From contig OY282455.1 in assembly GCA_958296195.1 (NCBI GenBank), forward strand, positions 3,893,809 through 3,957,808: 64,000 nucleotides of DNA, read 5' to 3'. The position numbers and the translations under genes are program-made. This document shows, piece by piece, positions 46,577 to 55,097 of the stretch; position 1 is the stretch's first letter; each line of letters begins with the position of its first letter. The notes under the pieces were generated by a model. The model was not told the DNA's origin, made no database searches, and saw only the letters and a program-made list of their open reading frames with translations. Source of the stretch: an uncultured Pseudomonadales bacterium (GTDB taxonomy: Bacteria > Pseudomonadota > Gammaproteobacteria > Pseudomonadales > Azotimanducaceae).

Positions 46577-47629
46577 TCATGCGTTTCGCCGCGACTGCAA
46601 TTCCGCCTCCAGCGCCGCAAGGCGCACCTCGGCGGCGCGGCGAGCCTCAGCCTCCCGCTGCAGGTCGGCCTCCGCTGCTAGTCGGGCGGCTTTCTCTTTA
46701 AGCCGCTCGTCGCGTTCCTTAAACCGTCCTTCCCGCTCCTTCAGCCGCTCGTCGCGCTCCTTGATTCGCCCGTCACGCTCCTTCAGCCGCTCGTCACGTT
46801 CCTTGAGTCGTCCATCACGTTCCTTGAGTCTCCCGTCGCGTTCCTGCAACCGTCCTTGCTGTTCCTGCAATCGCCAGTCCCGCTCCTTTAGGCGGGCATT
46901 CCGCTCCTTCAATCGCCAATCCCGCTCCTTAAACCGCTCAGCCTGTTCCTCAGGGTATGAGAGCAGGCGTTCGCCTGACTGCGCATCGTGCAATTGCAAG
47001 TCCCAGTCATGCAGCCGCAACTCCAGGCCCAGCACTTCGCTCAGCAGGCGGCCGGAATCATCCGGCAGCACGGGCTCATAAATCCCATTGGCCAAACGAA
47101 ACCCAGCCAAGGGCGGCGCCACTCGGCGCCGGCCGCGCTTGAAAGGTGCGCCTCGGGAGTCGAACACCCAATACTCCCGAACCCCCAAGTGCTGATAGGT
47201 GGCCTTCTTGATGCCCAAGTCATCGCGCCATGAATCCGGTGACATCACTTCCAGCACAAAGTCCGGCACCGGAAACTTCCATAGCTTGTAGGTGGTGCCG
47301 CGGGCCTCCTCCCCCACACCCAAGGCCACAAACATGTCCGGCACGATGCAGGCGCGCGGATTGCCCTCCTCGTAGTAGATCGGCCCATTGGTCCTAACCC
47401 GGCCGCGGTGCCCGCAACGGGCCTTCACCACCGGAACGACGTAGTACAGCACATCCGTATGAGGCTCACCCTCCACTGGCGCACTATCCGATTCGGGGTA
47501 GCCGTCCTCGTCGCAAGAGAAGGGCGGCACCACCTGATACTGATAAAGTTGCGGGACGGAGGCCAGCGGACGCCGCAGGGCTGTCGGAGCGGCCCCTCCG
47601 TCCAATTCGGAAATGCGTTTGGCGAGCAT
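46577..47629 (-). CDS. Uma2-family protein with a heptad-repeat coiled-coil tail
   Basis: A 350-aa protein. Residues 1-215 are a Uma2/DUF820 core: PDMFVALGV, then FVLEVMSPDSWRDDLGIKKATYQ-type strand and helix (short quotes FVLEVMSPDS and REYWVFDS). From residue 232 to about 322 there are thirteen near-perfect seven-residue units of the type RLKERDG, a charged coiled coil. The encoding DNA (46664-46936) is a 21-bp tandem array and so prone to copy-number change. It reads directly into ccmA with an 18-base gap. A nuclease role is not demonstrated for the family. Confidence 0.85.
   Translation of the reverse strand: MLAKRISELDGGAAPTALRRPLASVPQLYQYQVVPPFSCDEDGYPESDSAPVEGEPHTDVLYYVVPVVKARCGHRGRVRTNGPIYYEEGNPRACIVPDMFVALGVGEEARGTTYKLWKFPVPDFVLEVMSPDSWRDDLGIKKATYQHLGVREYWVFDSRGAPFKRGRRRVAPPLAGFRLANGIYEPVLPDDSGRLLSEVLGLELRLHDWDLQLHDAQSGERLLSYPEEQAERFKERDWRLKERNARLKERDWRLQEQQGRLQERDGRLKERDGRLKERDERLKERDGRIKERDERLKEREGRFKERDERLKEKAARLAAEADLQREAEARRAAEVRLAALEAELQSRRNA
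46664..46936 (-). repeat. 21-bp coding tandem repeat array
   Basis: About thirteen 21-bp units inside the Uma2 gene encode the RLKERD(G/E/W) heptads. The middle units differ by only one or two codons, as expected for expansion by slippage or unequal crossing over. Confidence 0.85.
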
Positions 47630-47824
47630 TGTTGAACCCTATCATAGTCGTGCGCCCTAAGGTCAAGGCTCACGAGTTTCAACAAAAAGACAAAGCGCCG
47701 GAAGTGGACATCACTGCAACTGGCGTGGGAAATCGGCGCTTCCAACCAGAGCGCCGCGGCCGTCATCCGGCTCCGTCGCTCCGGCCTAGGCAACCCCCGT
47801 TGCCGGGGCCTTCGTCGGCGCCGG

Positions 47825-49894
47825 CTAGAACTTCAGGCTCAGCCCCACATACCCCTGAATGGGCATCGCCGGAAAGTAGCGATAGCTGCCGAAGGCAAAG
47901 TCGGCGCGGTCGGCGTAGCGCTCGTTCAGCACATTGATGACGCGGGCGAATAGGTCAACTTGCTCGTTGAGCTTGAGGCCGGCCCGCCAATTGACCACCA
48001 CATGCCCGCGGTACTTGGCCGTGTTGGCGGCATTGACGTAGTGCTTGCCGACTTGGTTGACCTCAACCTCCGAATACCAAGACTCCGAAGGCTGGAAGCG
48101 CCAGCGGGCGCTGGTCAGCCAGCGCGGCGCCGAATCCATCATGTTGCCGTCCTCAATCACTTCGCCGCGGCCGACGGCGCGGGAGAAGTCGTATTTGTGA
48201 ACGGCGTAGGTGGTCGCCAAGCTGAAGGCATGGGCGCCAAGCCGCCAATCCGCCGTCAATTCGACGCCAAGGGACTTGGTCTTGCCGTCGCTGACGTTGA
48301 AGCCATCGGCGTCACGAAAGATGAAATTGCGGGTGCGTTCGCTGAATGCCGACACGGACCAAGCGCCGCCCTTAAGGCCGGCCTCAATGGACAGCAGGCG
48401 CTCGCTCTTCAAATCCGCCGCGGTCTGGCCACTCTGCAGACGGTACAACTCCGTGGCTTGGGGCGGACGAAAGCCGGTGCCCACCGTCAGGTAGCCGGAG
48501 CGGGCACCGCCGAAGTCCTGGGTGAAGCCAAGCCGGCCGGACACTTCCGTGAAGTCATCCTGTCGGGACGCCGGCCGAGTGTAGAGGCAGCCGCCGAAGC
48601 CGCAGGCCGAACCGTCGTCCCGGCTGTTGCCGTCCAAATGACGGTTGTTGTAGTCGTAACTTAGGCGCTCCACCCGCAAGCTGTGCAGCAGGCGGGCGCC
48701 GGCCGCCAAGGACCAACTCAGATCGTAAAAGCCGGCCGCCATGACCGAATCGACGCCGTAGTCGTAGTGGCGGCCGGCTGGCCGAGTCTCCATCAAAAAG
48801 GCCGAACCCACCGTCGGTTGCCGCTGCACCTCAAGCAGGCTGCCCTGCATAGCCTCAACTTGGCCGCCGGCTCTGCCCGATGCGGCGCCGAAGCCGAACC
48901 CACGGCTGACAAACAACCCGCCGCTGGTCTGTTCGTTGGTCTCCGTGGGCTGCCCAGGCAGGAAGTGCTGCAGGAAGACCATGCGCGAGCGACGCAGATA
49001 GGCGGACAGTCGCCAGTCGTCACGGCGCCAGTGGCTTGCCGCCCGCAGCGACCAAGCGTCCCGATAGGCCTCGGGGTTCGGGTTGGAATCACGCAAGTCA
49101 GCGTCCTTATACGCCCTAAAGCCGCGCACATAGCCGCCCGTTTCCTGGTTCAGGTTGCTGGCGCTGAGCGTGTTGCGCACCCGCCAGCCGCCAACCGCAA
49201 ATTCGTGCGCCAAACTCAGTTTCTGCTGTCCATAACCCGTGTCCTCGCGATAGCCGCCAGTTTGGCTGCCGTTCAGGCTGACGCCCAAGTAGTGACCACC
49301 TAGGTGTGTGCCCAAGGCGCCTCGAGCCTGGTAGTACCCGTAGGCGCCCCCCTCAAGGCTGAGTTGGGCGCCCCTTGGACTGGGGCTGACCACATTCACT
49401 GCACCGTGCAATGCATTGCCGCCCAGCAGGGCGCTGGAGGGACCTCGCCAAACTTCCACCGCGGCGGCCTGCTCCGCATTGACCTCAAAAAGATTGTTGA
49501 CATTGCAGAAGCCGGCCGGGCGAATGGGCAGGCCGTCCTCGAGATAGAGAAACTCGCCGCAGGCGCCGGCGCCCGTGTGAACCGCCGAGCGGATGGCGGT
49601 GAGGTGTTCCTGGCCCGACCCACGCACCACCCAAACGCCGGGAATGCGCACCAAGGCTTCGTGGAGGTGATTGGGCCTGATTTCCGCCAGCGCTTCGCCG
49701 TCAATGACGCTCACGCTGCCGGCCCCGCCTAAGCGCTCTTCAATGGACCCGGTGACAACGACTTCCTCAATGACCCCGTCCGAGGCCACCGCCGCCGACG
49801 CCAGCAGCAGCGCCGCGGCCATGCACTCAAACCATCTAGACCAAGTACCGCCGGCGCAAGGCCCGGAACAGGCTTCAGTTTCGCCTTTAATCAC
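47825..49894 (-). CDS. TonB-dependent outer-membrane receptor
   Basis: About 690 aa from GTG 49894, or 666 aa from ATG 49822; both place a hydrophobic export segment (CMAAALLLASAAVAS) at the front. IEEVVVTGSIEERL is the TonB-box-like start of the mature protein. The plug domain is RIPGVWVVRGSGQEHLTAIRS (quoted in parts) to VEVWRGPSSALLGGNALHGAVNVV, with a Cys pair (ACGEF and GFCNVN) inside it. The barrel ends INVLNERYADRADFAFG and the final strand YVGLSLKF with the terminal Phe. The ligand (metal chelate or other) is unknown; no siderophore genes or cobalamin riboswitch are nearby. Confidence 0.9.
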   Translation of the reverse strand: MIKGETEACSGPCAGGTWSRWFECMAAALLLASAAVASDGVIEEVVVTGSIEERLGGAGSVSVIDGEALAEIRPNHLHEALVRIPGVWVVRGSGQEHLTAIRSAVHTGAGACGEFLYLEDGLPIRPAGFCNVNNLFEVNAEQAAAVEVWRGPSSALLGGNALHGAVNVVSPSPRGAQLSLEGGAYGYYQARGALGTHLGGHYLGVSLNGSQTGGYREDTGYGQQKLSLAHEFAVGGWRVRNTLSASNLNQETGGYVRGFRAYKDADLRDSNPNPEAYRDAWSLRAASHWRRDDWRLSAYLRRSRMVFLQHFLPGQPTETNEQTSGGLFVSRGFGFGAASGRAGGQVEAMQGSLLEVQRQPTVGSAFLMETRPAGRHYDYGVDSVMAAGFYDLSWSLAAGARLLHSLRVERLSYDYNNRHLDGNSRDDGSACGFGGCLYTRPASRQDDFTEVSGRLGFTQDFGGARSGYLTVGTGFRPPQATELYRLQSGQTAADLKSERLLSIEAGLKGGAWSVSAFSERTRNFIFRDADGFNVSDGKTKSLGVELTADWRLGAHAFSLATTYAVHKYDFSRAVGRGEVIEDGNMMDSAPRWLTSARWRFQPSESWYSEVEVNQVGKHYVNAANTAKYRGHVVVNWRAGLKLNEQVDLFARVINVLNERYADRADFAFGSYRYFPAMPIQGYVGLSLKF

Positions 49895-49958
49895 TAACTT
49901 ACCTACAAAAGACCCGTCCTTACGCAGGCAGCCAAGAAGCAGACTGCCTGTCCAAAGT

Positions 49959-50531
49959 TCATTCGAAAACGCTGTTGAAAATGGGCTCCGCAGCCAACAG
50001 CCTGACATGAAACCAAACCTCGCCGGACGCCCCCGGCGGCAAGGGGGGCTCATATATCCAACGAATGGCCCGAACCACCGGCGCTATCGCCGGCCGGCCG
50101 GCACCGTCGTCATTCCCAACAAGCGCAGCAAAGGGAGCGAACGCCGCGGCGCTTTCGAGGCCCTCATCCACAGGCCATTCGCCATCAGTGGCGAAGAGAA
50201 TCCGGGTGCCGCCACCGCCCGCCGAACCATGCATGTACTCGGTAGAATCAGGCAAGGGATTGGTGATGACGATGGCGCCGCCATCCACTGCAACCAAGCC
50301 GGTGTTGGTGAATCTGATCGTATAGCGAAGCTCGTCCCCCGGCGCAACCAAGTCCAAGTCAACCATTTTGTGCTGAATCTGGCCCGCTTCCCCGACGACA
50401 GTTTGCACTAGGTGGACGACGGTGTCCAAACGCACCTCTCCCAGCCCAGGCGCGGCGACCAAAGCCGTCGTCAAAAAGACGACCGCGCTCATAACCCGAC
50501 AACTTCGCCGAACCGCAGCAAATCGACCCAT
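49959..50531 (-). CDS. Exported DUF11-like domain protein
   Basis: A protein of about 190 aa with a signal peptide (VMSAVVFLTTALVAAPGLG) and a domain with VAPGDELRYTIRFTNTG, the pattern of DUF11/conserved-repeat beta domains, followed by NPLPDSTEYMHGSAGG. ATG 50531 is the most economical start; the frame is open to 50699. It lies between the YbbP-like permease and the TonB receptor on the same strand, and may be part of an outer-membrane function with the receptor, by position only. Confidence 0.65.
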   Translation of the reverse strand: MGRFAAVRRSCRVMSAVVFLTTALVAAPGLGEVRLDTVVHLVQTVVGEAGQIQHKMVDLDLVAPGDELRYTIRFTNTGLVAVDGGAIVITNPLPDSTEYMHGSAGGGGTRILFATDGEWPVDEGLESAAAFAPFAALVGNDDGAGRPAIAPVVRAIRWIYEPPLPPGASGEVWFHVRLLAAEPIFNSVFE

Positions 50532-50745
50532 CCAAAACCGAAACCGCCGAAGGGAACCGTTTCCAGCGGCAAAACTCCGCTTGGCCCAAGGCGGCGGCAA
50601 GCATCGCATCGCCAGGTCGTCCGCCTCGACCACGCCGTAATCGACCATGGCCTGGCTAGCCAAGCGGCGCGGCCTACTTTGCAGCTGGTTCCGTTTCAAG
50701 GCGGTTCTGCCTTAGGCCGCGCAGCGCTCGGGTGCCGCCATCGCC

Positions 50746-53244
50746 CTACTCCACGCTCCGCAGCACCAACATGGGCGGCGAGGACACCAAGCGCCGGGTG
50801 CCGGCCAGCCCCACGCCGAGCACCAGCAAGGCGCCAACCAGCGGGCCCAGCAGCCACAAGGTCGGATGGGCGCTGGCCGGCAATTCGAACACCTGAACTT
50901 GCAGCAACGCCACGGTGACCTCCGCGCCAACGGCGGCCACCACCCCGGAAAATCCGCCCAGCAAGGCGAATTCAACCGCTAAGCTGCCGGCGATGAGCGA
51001 TCTGGTGCCGCCCAGGGCGCGCAGCAGGGCGTGCTCGCCCAAACGGGCGTCCCTAGTGGCTTGAATGCTGGCGATCAGCACCAAGCACCCGGACACCAAG
51101 ACCAGCGCCAACACCAACTCCACTGCTTGGGTCACCCGGTCCACGATGCTCTTGATCTGTTCGACAATGGCGTCAACCTCGATCACGGTGATGGTTGGAA
51201 ACTCGGAAAGGAGGCGATTCAAAAAAGCCTTCTCGTCCACCGGCAGGAAGAAGCTGGTCATGTAAGTGGCCGGGAAGTCCTTAAGCGCCCCCGGTGACAG
51301 AATGATGAAGAAGTTTGGCTGCATGTTCTCCCATTCTATCGCCCGCAAGCTGGCCACTTGCGCCTCCACGCGGCGGCCGCCGATGTCGAAGCTCAGGCGG
51401 TCGCCAAGGCTAAGACCAAACTCCTCCGCATACTCGTCCCCCAAGGAAACCAGCGCCCGCGCATCGTCGGCGGTCCACCAAGACCCAGCGGCCACCTCAT
51501 TTTCTTCCGGCAAGGCCGCACTCCAAGTCAGATTGCGCTCCTCCGACAGATCCTCATCTGGACGGTCGCCCAACTTCGATTGCAGGGTCGCCTCCCAAGC
51601 CTTGGCCTCGACGTCGTTGATCGCCACCACGCGACCGCGAACCATCGGATAGAGCGGCCCCTGCCGGTCGGTGTTGGCGGCCAGCAACGCCTCCACAGGC
51701 GCCAGCTGCTCCGGCGTGACATTCATCAGGAAGTGGTTGGGCATGTCCTCCGGCAGCGCCGAGCGCCACTCGTCAATCAAGGAGCTCCGCAACAGCGTGA
51801 GCACGAGCAACAGCATGATGGCCAGCCCGAACACTAAAATCTGGGCGGTGCTGTCCCGCTGCCGCCGCTGCAGGCCGGACAACGCCAAGCGCAGGCGGCT
51901 GCCGGCCTGCATGCCGATGACGCGGCCTCCCCGCAGCAGCAGCCAAGCCAGCGCACCAAAGGCCAGCAGCACGCCGGCGGTGCCGGACAGCGTCCAAAGC
52001 GTCAGGGTCAGGCTTTCGCTGTACCAGATCAACAGCAGCAAGCCGCCGAGGACGGCGGCGCCCCAAGTCAACCACTCCGAGGCCGGCGCCGCGCCGAGAT
52101 TGCGGCGCATCACCCGCATCGGCGAAATGCCCTGCAGGTGCAGGAGCGGCGGCATGGCGAAGGCTAGGGCGCAGATCATTCCAGTGGCGGCGCCGAGCAG
52201 GAATGGCCTAGGACCCGGTGCTGGCAGGCTAACCGGAATAAAGGCGTCCAAGGCGGCCACGATAGCCAAGTGCAGCAGGCCGCCGAGGGACAGGCCGAGC
52301 GCCACGCTCAACAGGCCAACGGACCCCAAGATGCCGAGAAAACCAAACAAAATCCCTCGCGGTCCGACACCCAGAGTTTTCAAAATGCCCACATGGTCAT
52401 AGTGGCGGCGAGCGTAGCGGTGCGCCGAAAGGGCGACGGCGACTCCAGCCAAGAGCACCGCCAATAGCCCGCCCAACAACAGAAAGCTCTCAGCGCGGTC
52501 CAGAGCGGCGCCAATGCGTGGGCTGCTCTCTCGAACACCCACCCATTCGAGGCCGGCGCCTAAATCCAGCGTCGTCTTGAATGCGTTGAGGGTCTCGTCC
52601 TCCCCGCGCAGCAGCAACCTATAGTCTATGCGGCTGCCGGGCTGCACGACTTCGGTGGCCGGCACATCGGCAAGGTTCATTAGCAGCCTTGGCCCAAGAT
52701 CGAAAAAGCTGCCGCCGCGGTCCGGCTCCTTCAGCAGCACTCGGCTGACCTTGAGCGCCGCCAGCCCCACCTCCACTGCATCGCCGAGGCGAACGTCCAA
52801 GGCGGGAAAAAGCCGTGAATCCATCCACACTTCGCCCGGCTTCGGGATTGCCTCGGCAACCGCTCCTGAACCGAAGGGCTGATCGCCCGTCACCAAGGCG
52901 CCGCGCAGTGGGTAGCCCTCGCTCACCGCCTTGACGCTGATGAGTTGATGGCGTTCGTCGTCCGCAAACACCATGGATGGGAAGACCAAGGTGTCCGCCG
53001 TCTCCAACCCGTGGGCGTGGGCTTCGCGGCGGAAGTGGTCCGGGATCGGGTGGGTGGCGCCGATGTAGCGGTCCGCGGCCAGAAAATTGACCGACTCAGC
53101 CAATAGCGCCTGATGCAGCCGGTCCACAAACAAGCTAATGGCCGTCACCGTGCTGATCGCCACGAGAAGGGCGACCAACAGCAGGGCCAGCTCCCCGGAA
53201 CGCCAGTCACGCCAGGCCAAGCGCAACGCCAAACGCAGGTTCAC
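50746..53244 (-). CDS. ybbP: ABC transporter permease, YbbP/FtsX-like
   Basis: An 832-aa permease with an N-terminal membrane helix, a large extracytoplasmic domain, and two FtsX-type transmembrane triplets (LLLGGLLAVLLAGVAVAL and ALVLVSGCLVLIASI). GTG 53244 overlaps the stop of the ATPase gene by GTGA, a typical coupled pair. The order tesA-ybbA-ybbP is conserved in Gammaproteobacteria. The substrate is unknown; a role in moving or extracting envelope lipids is inferred from the TesA link. Confidence 0.88.
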   Translation of the reverse strand: MNLRLALRLAWRDWRSGELALLLVALLVAISTVTAISLFVDRLHQALLAESVNFLAADRYIGATHPIPDHFRREAHAHGLETADTLVFPSMVFADDERHQLISVKAVSEGYPLRGALVTGDQPFGSGAVAEAIPKPGEVWMDSRLFPALDVRLGDAVEVGLAALKVSRVLLKEPDRGGSFFDLGPRLLMNLADVPATEVVQPGSRIDYRLLLRGEDETLNAFKTTLDLGAGLEWVGVRESSPRIGAALDRAESFLLLGGLLAVLLAGVAVALSAHRYARRHYDHVGILKTLGVGPRGILFGFLGILGSVGLLSVALGLSLGGLLHLAIVAALDAFIPVSLPAPGPRPFLLGAATGMICALAFAMPPLLHLQGISPMRVMRRNLGAAPASEWLTWGAAVLGGLLLLIWYSESLTLTLWTLSGTAGVLLAFGALAWLLLRGGRVIGMQAGSRLRLALSGLQRRQRDSTAQILVFGLAIMLLLVLTLLRSSLIDEWRSALPEDMPNHFLMNVTPEQLAPVEALLAANTDRQGPLYPMVRGRVVAINDVEAKAWEATLQSKLGDRPDEDLSEERNLTWSAALPEENEVAAGSWWTADDARALVSLGDEYAEEFGLSLGDRLSFDIGGRRVEAQVASLRAIEWENMQPNFFIILSPGALKDFPATYMTSFFLPVDEKAFLNRLLSEFPTITVIEVDAIVEQIKSIVDRVTQAVELVLALVLVSGCLVLIASIQATRDARLGEHALLRALGGTRSLIAGSLAVEFALLGGFSGVVAAVGAEVTVALLQVQVFELPASAHPTLWLLGPLVGALLVLGVGLAGTRRLVSSPPMLVLRSVE

Positions 53245-53912
53245 GCCACCAGTCTCCCCGCTTCGAGTTGCGCCGTTCGGCGGCAGCGGACGGCCAAACG
53301 CTCATCGTGGGTCACCAGTACCAAGGTGGTGGCGAAGGCGGCGTTCAAGTCAAACAGCAGTTCGATGACGCGCCCGCCGGTGCTAGTGTCGAGATTGCCG
53401 GTGGGCTCGTCGGCGAACAGCACCGTGGGGCGGGAGGCGAATGCCCGGGCGATGGCGACGCGCTGCTGCTCGCCGCCGGATAATTGACGCGGATAGTGGC
53501 CGGTGCGCTCGCCGAGGCCCACTTGCCGCAGCAAGTCCAAGGCGGAGCGGGAGGGGGCGGCGTCGCCCCGCAGCTCCGCCGGCAGCATCACGTTCTCCAA
53601 GGCCGTCAGGCTGCTCAGCAACTGAAAGGTCTGAAACACAAAGCCCACATGCCGGCCGCGCACCAGCGCCCGCCGCTCCTCGTCCATGGCGGTGATTTCA
53701 TGGCCGGCCAAATGAACGCTGCCGGCAGTGGGCAAGTCCAGCCCGGCGAGAATTCCAAGCAGAGTGGTTTTGCCTGAACCCGAAGTGCCGGTGATGGCCA
53801 AACTCTCCGCAGCGTTGATTTCAAGCTCAATGCCATCCAAGATGTGCAGCCGCCCTTCCGCAGTCGGAACGCTTTTTTCAATGCCTGCCGCTCGAACAAC
53901 GCTAGGATGCAT
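53241..53912 (-). CDS. ybbA: ABC transporter ATP-binding protein, YbbA-like
   Basis: A 223-aa ATPase of the LolD/MacB class. Walker A is GTSGSGKTTLL near residue 42, signature LSGGEQQRVAIA, Walker B VLFADEPTGNLD, then H-loop LVTHDERLA. ATG 53912 is preferred: the frame is open upstream to 54017 but reads into tesA. The start codon shares three bases with the divergent tesA start (CATG, 53910-53913), so the two promoters must lie within the coding sequences. Confidence 0.92.
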   Translation of the reverse strand: MHPSVVRAAGIEKSVPTAEGRLHILDGIELEINAAESLAITGTSGSGKTTLLGILAGLDLPTAGSVHLAGHEITAMDEERRALVRGRHVGFVFQTFQLLSSLTALENVMLPAELRGDAAPSRSALDLLRQVGLGERTGHYPRQLSGGEQQRVAIARAFASRPTVLFADEPTGNLDTSTGGRVIELLFDLNAAFATTLVLVTHDERLAVRCRRTAQLEAGRLVA

Positions 53913-54570
53913 GGAACGATTCAAATCCTGGTGGGTGCAATCCCTGCGCCAAGCCATTTTGGCGCTTGGGTTGACGACCGTTGCAGTGCCGCCGGCGGAC
54001 GCCGAAGGACCAGCCACGATCCTGATCTTTGGCGACAGTATCAGCGCCGCCTATGGAATTCAACTGGAAAAGGGTTGGGCGGCGCTGCTGCAGGAGCGGC
54101 TGCTAGTACACGGCTGGCACCACCGAGTGGTGAACGCCAGCATCAGCGGCGAGACCACCAGCGGCGGTTTGGCGCGTCTGCCGGCGGCGCTCAACGCCCA
54201 TGATCCTGACTTGGTGGTCATCGAACTCGGCGGCAACGACGGGCTGCGCGGCTACCCGGTGGCGGACATCAAGCGCAACTTGGGGCGGATGATCGAGGCC
54301 GCCGAGCCGAGCAAACGCCAAGTGCTGCTGGTCGCCATGCAGATACCGCCCAACTACGGCCGGCGCTACGCCCAAGCCTTTCAGGCCCTGTTCGCCGAGG
54401 TCGCCAACGCTCACGACATCCACCTAGCCGAATCCTTCATCGACAAGGTGGCGCTGCAGCCGGAACTGATGCAGAGCGACGGCATCCATCCCAACGTCGC
54501 CGGCCAGCCGCTGCTGCTCGAAGCGCTGTGGCCGGCCATCACGGAGCTGTTGACCTCCCGAATTCCGTGA
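53911..54570 (+). CDS. tesA: Arylesterase/acyl-CoA thioesterase TesA (SGNH hydrolase)
   Basis: A 219-aa periplasmic hydrolase. The signal peptide is MERFKSWWVQSLRQAILALG with cleavage near ADA. The SGNH blocks are FGDSISAAYG (nucleophile Ser), NASISGETTSGGL, LGGNDGLRG and SDGIHPN (catalytic Asp and His). ATG 53911 overlaps the divergent ybbA start. It hydrolyses acyl thioesters, acyl esters and lysophospholipids. The pairing with ybbA/ybbP is conserved. Confidence 0.94.
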   Translation: MERFKSWWVQSLRQAILALGLTTVAVPPADAEGPATILIFGDSISAAYGIQLEKGWAALLQERLLVHGWHHRVVNASISGETTSGGLARLPAALNAHDPDLVVIELGGNDGLRGYPVADIKRNLGRMIEAAEPSKRQVLLVAMQIPPNYGRRYAQAFQALFAEVANAHDIHLAESFIDKVALQPELMQSDGIHPNVAGQPLLLEALWPAITELLTSRIP

Positions 54571-54644
54571 AGGACAGCCGAACTCAATCGTAGCGGATGC
54601 AGTGCTACGCTTAAGTCTTGTTTGGCGTCAAAGGCGGGAGCGCA

Positions 54645-55097
54645 ATGATGGTTGAGCCGGAGAGCGGGGCGCCCAAGATGACGGAGCCGCCAAGCCCCAT
54701 GCGCAGCCGCATCATGGCGGCCATCCGCAGCACCAACACCACGCCGGAGCTGGCGGTGCGTCGCTTGACCCACGGCATGGGCTACCGCTACCGGCTGCAC
54801 GGCGCGCGTTTGCCGGGCCGCCCGGACTTGGTGTTTGCGTCAAGGCGCAAGGCGATATTCGTGCATGGCTGCTTCTGGCATCAGCACAGCTGCCCGCGGG
54901 GGGAGCGGACGCCGAAAACCAACCGCGCCTATTGGCTGCACAAACTGCGCCGCAATCAGGAGCGCGACGCTCAAAACCTCGATAGCCTGCGGCAATTGGG
55001 TTGGGAGGCGCTGGTGATTTGGGAGTGTGAAACCAAGGAAAGCGACGCCTTGGAGGAGCGCATTAGACTGTTTTTGGATGGGCGGCGCGGCCAATAG
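54645..55097 (+). CDS. vsr: Very-short-patch-repair endonuclease Vsr
   Basis: A 150-aa mismatch endonuclease. RPDLVF supplies the catalytic Asp, AIFVHGCFWHQHSCP the zinc/His region, and IWECETK the last acidic strand. GGGAG lies just upstream of ATG 54645. It nicks T:G mismatches that arise from deamination of 5-methylcytosine. No Dcm-type methylase gene is visible next to it. Its 3' end overlaps the 3' end of aroB by 35 bases. Confidence 0.93.
   Translation: MMVEPESGAPKMTEPPSPMRSRIMAAIRSTNTTPELAVRRLTHGMGYRYRLHGARLPGRPDLVFASRRKAIFVHGCFWHQHSCPRGERTPKTNRAYWLHKLRRNQERDAQNLDSLRQLGWEALVIWECETKESDALEERIRLFLDGRRGQ

Noticed and set aside
46664..46936. Tandem array taken as CRISPR
   Set aside because: Units are contiguous 21-bp coding repeats without spacers, in frame with a heptad protein repeat.
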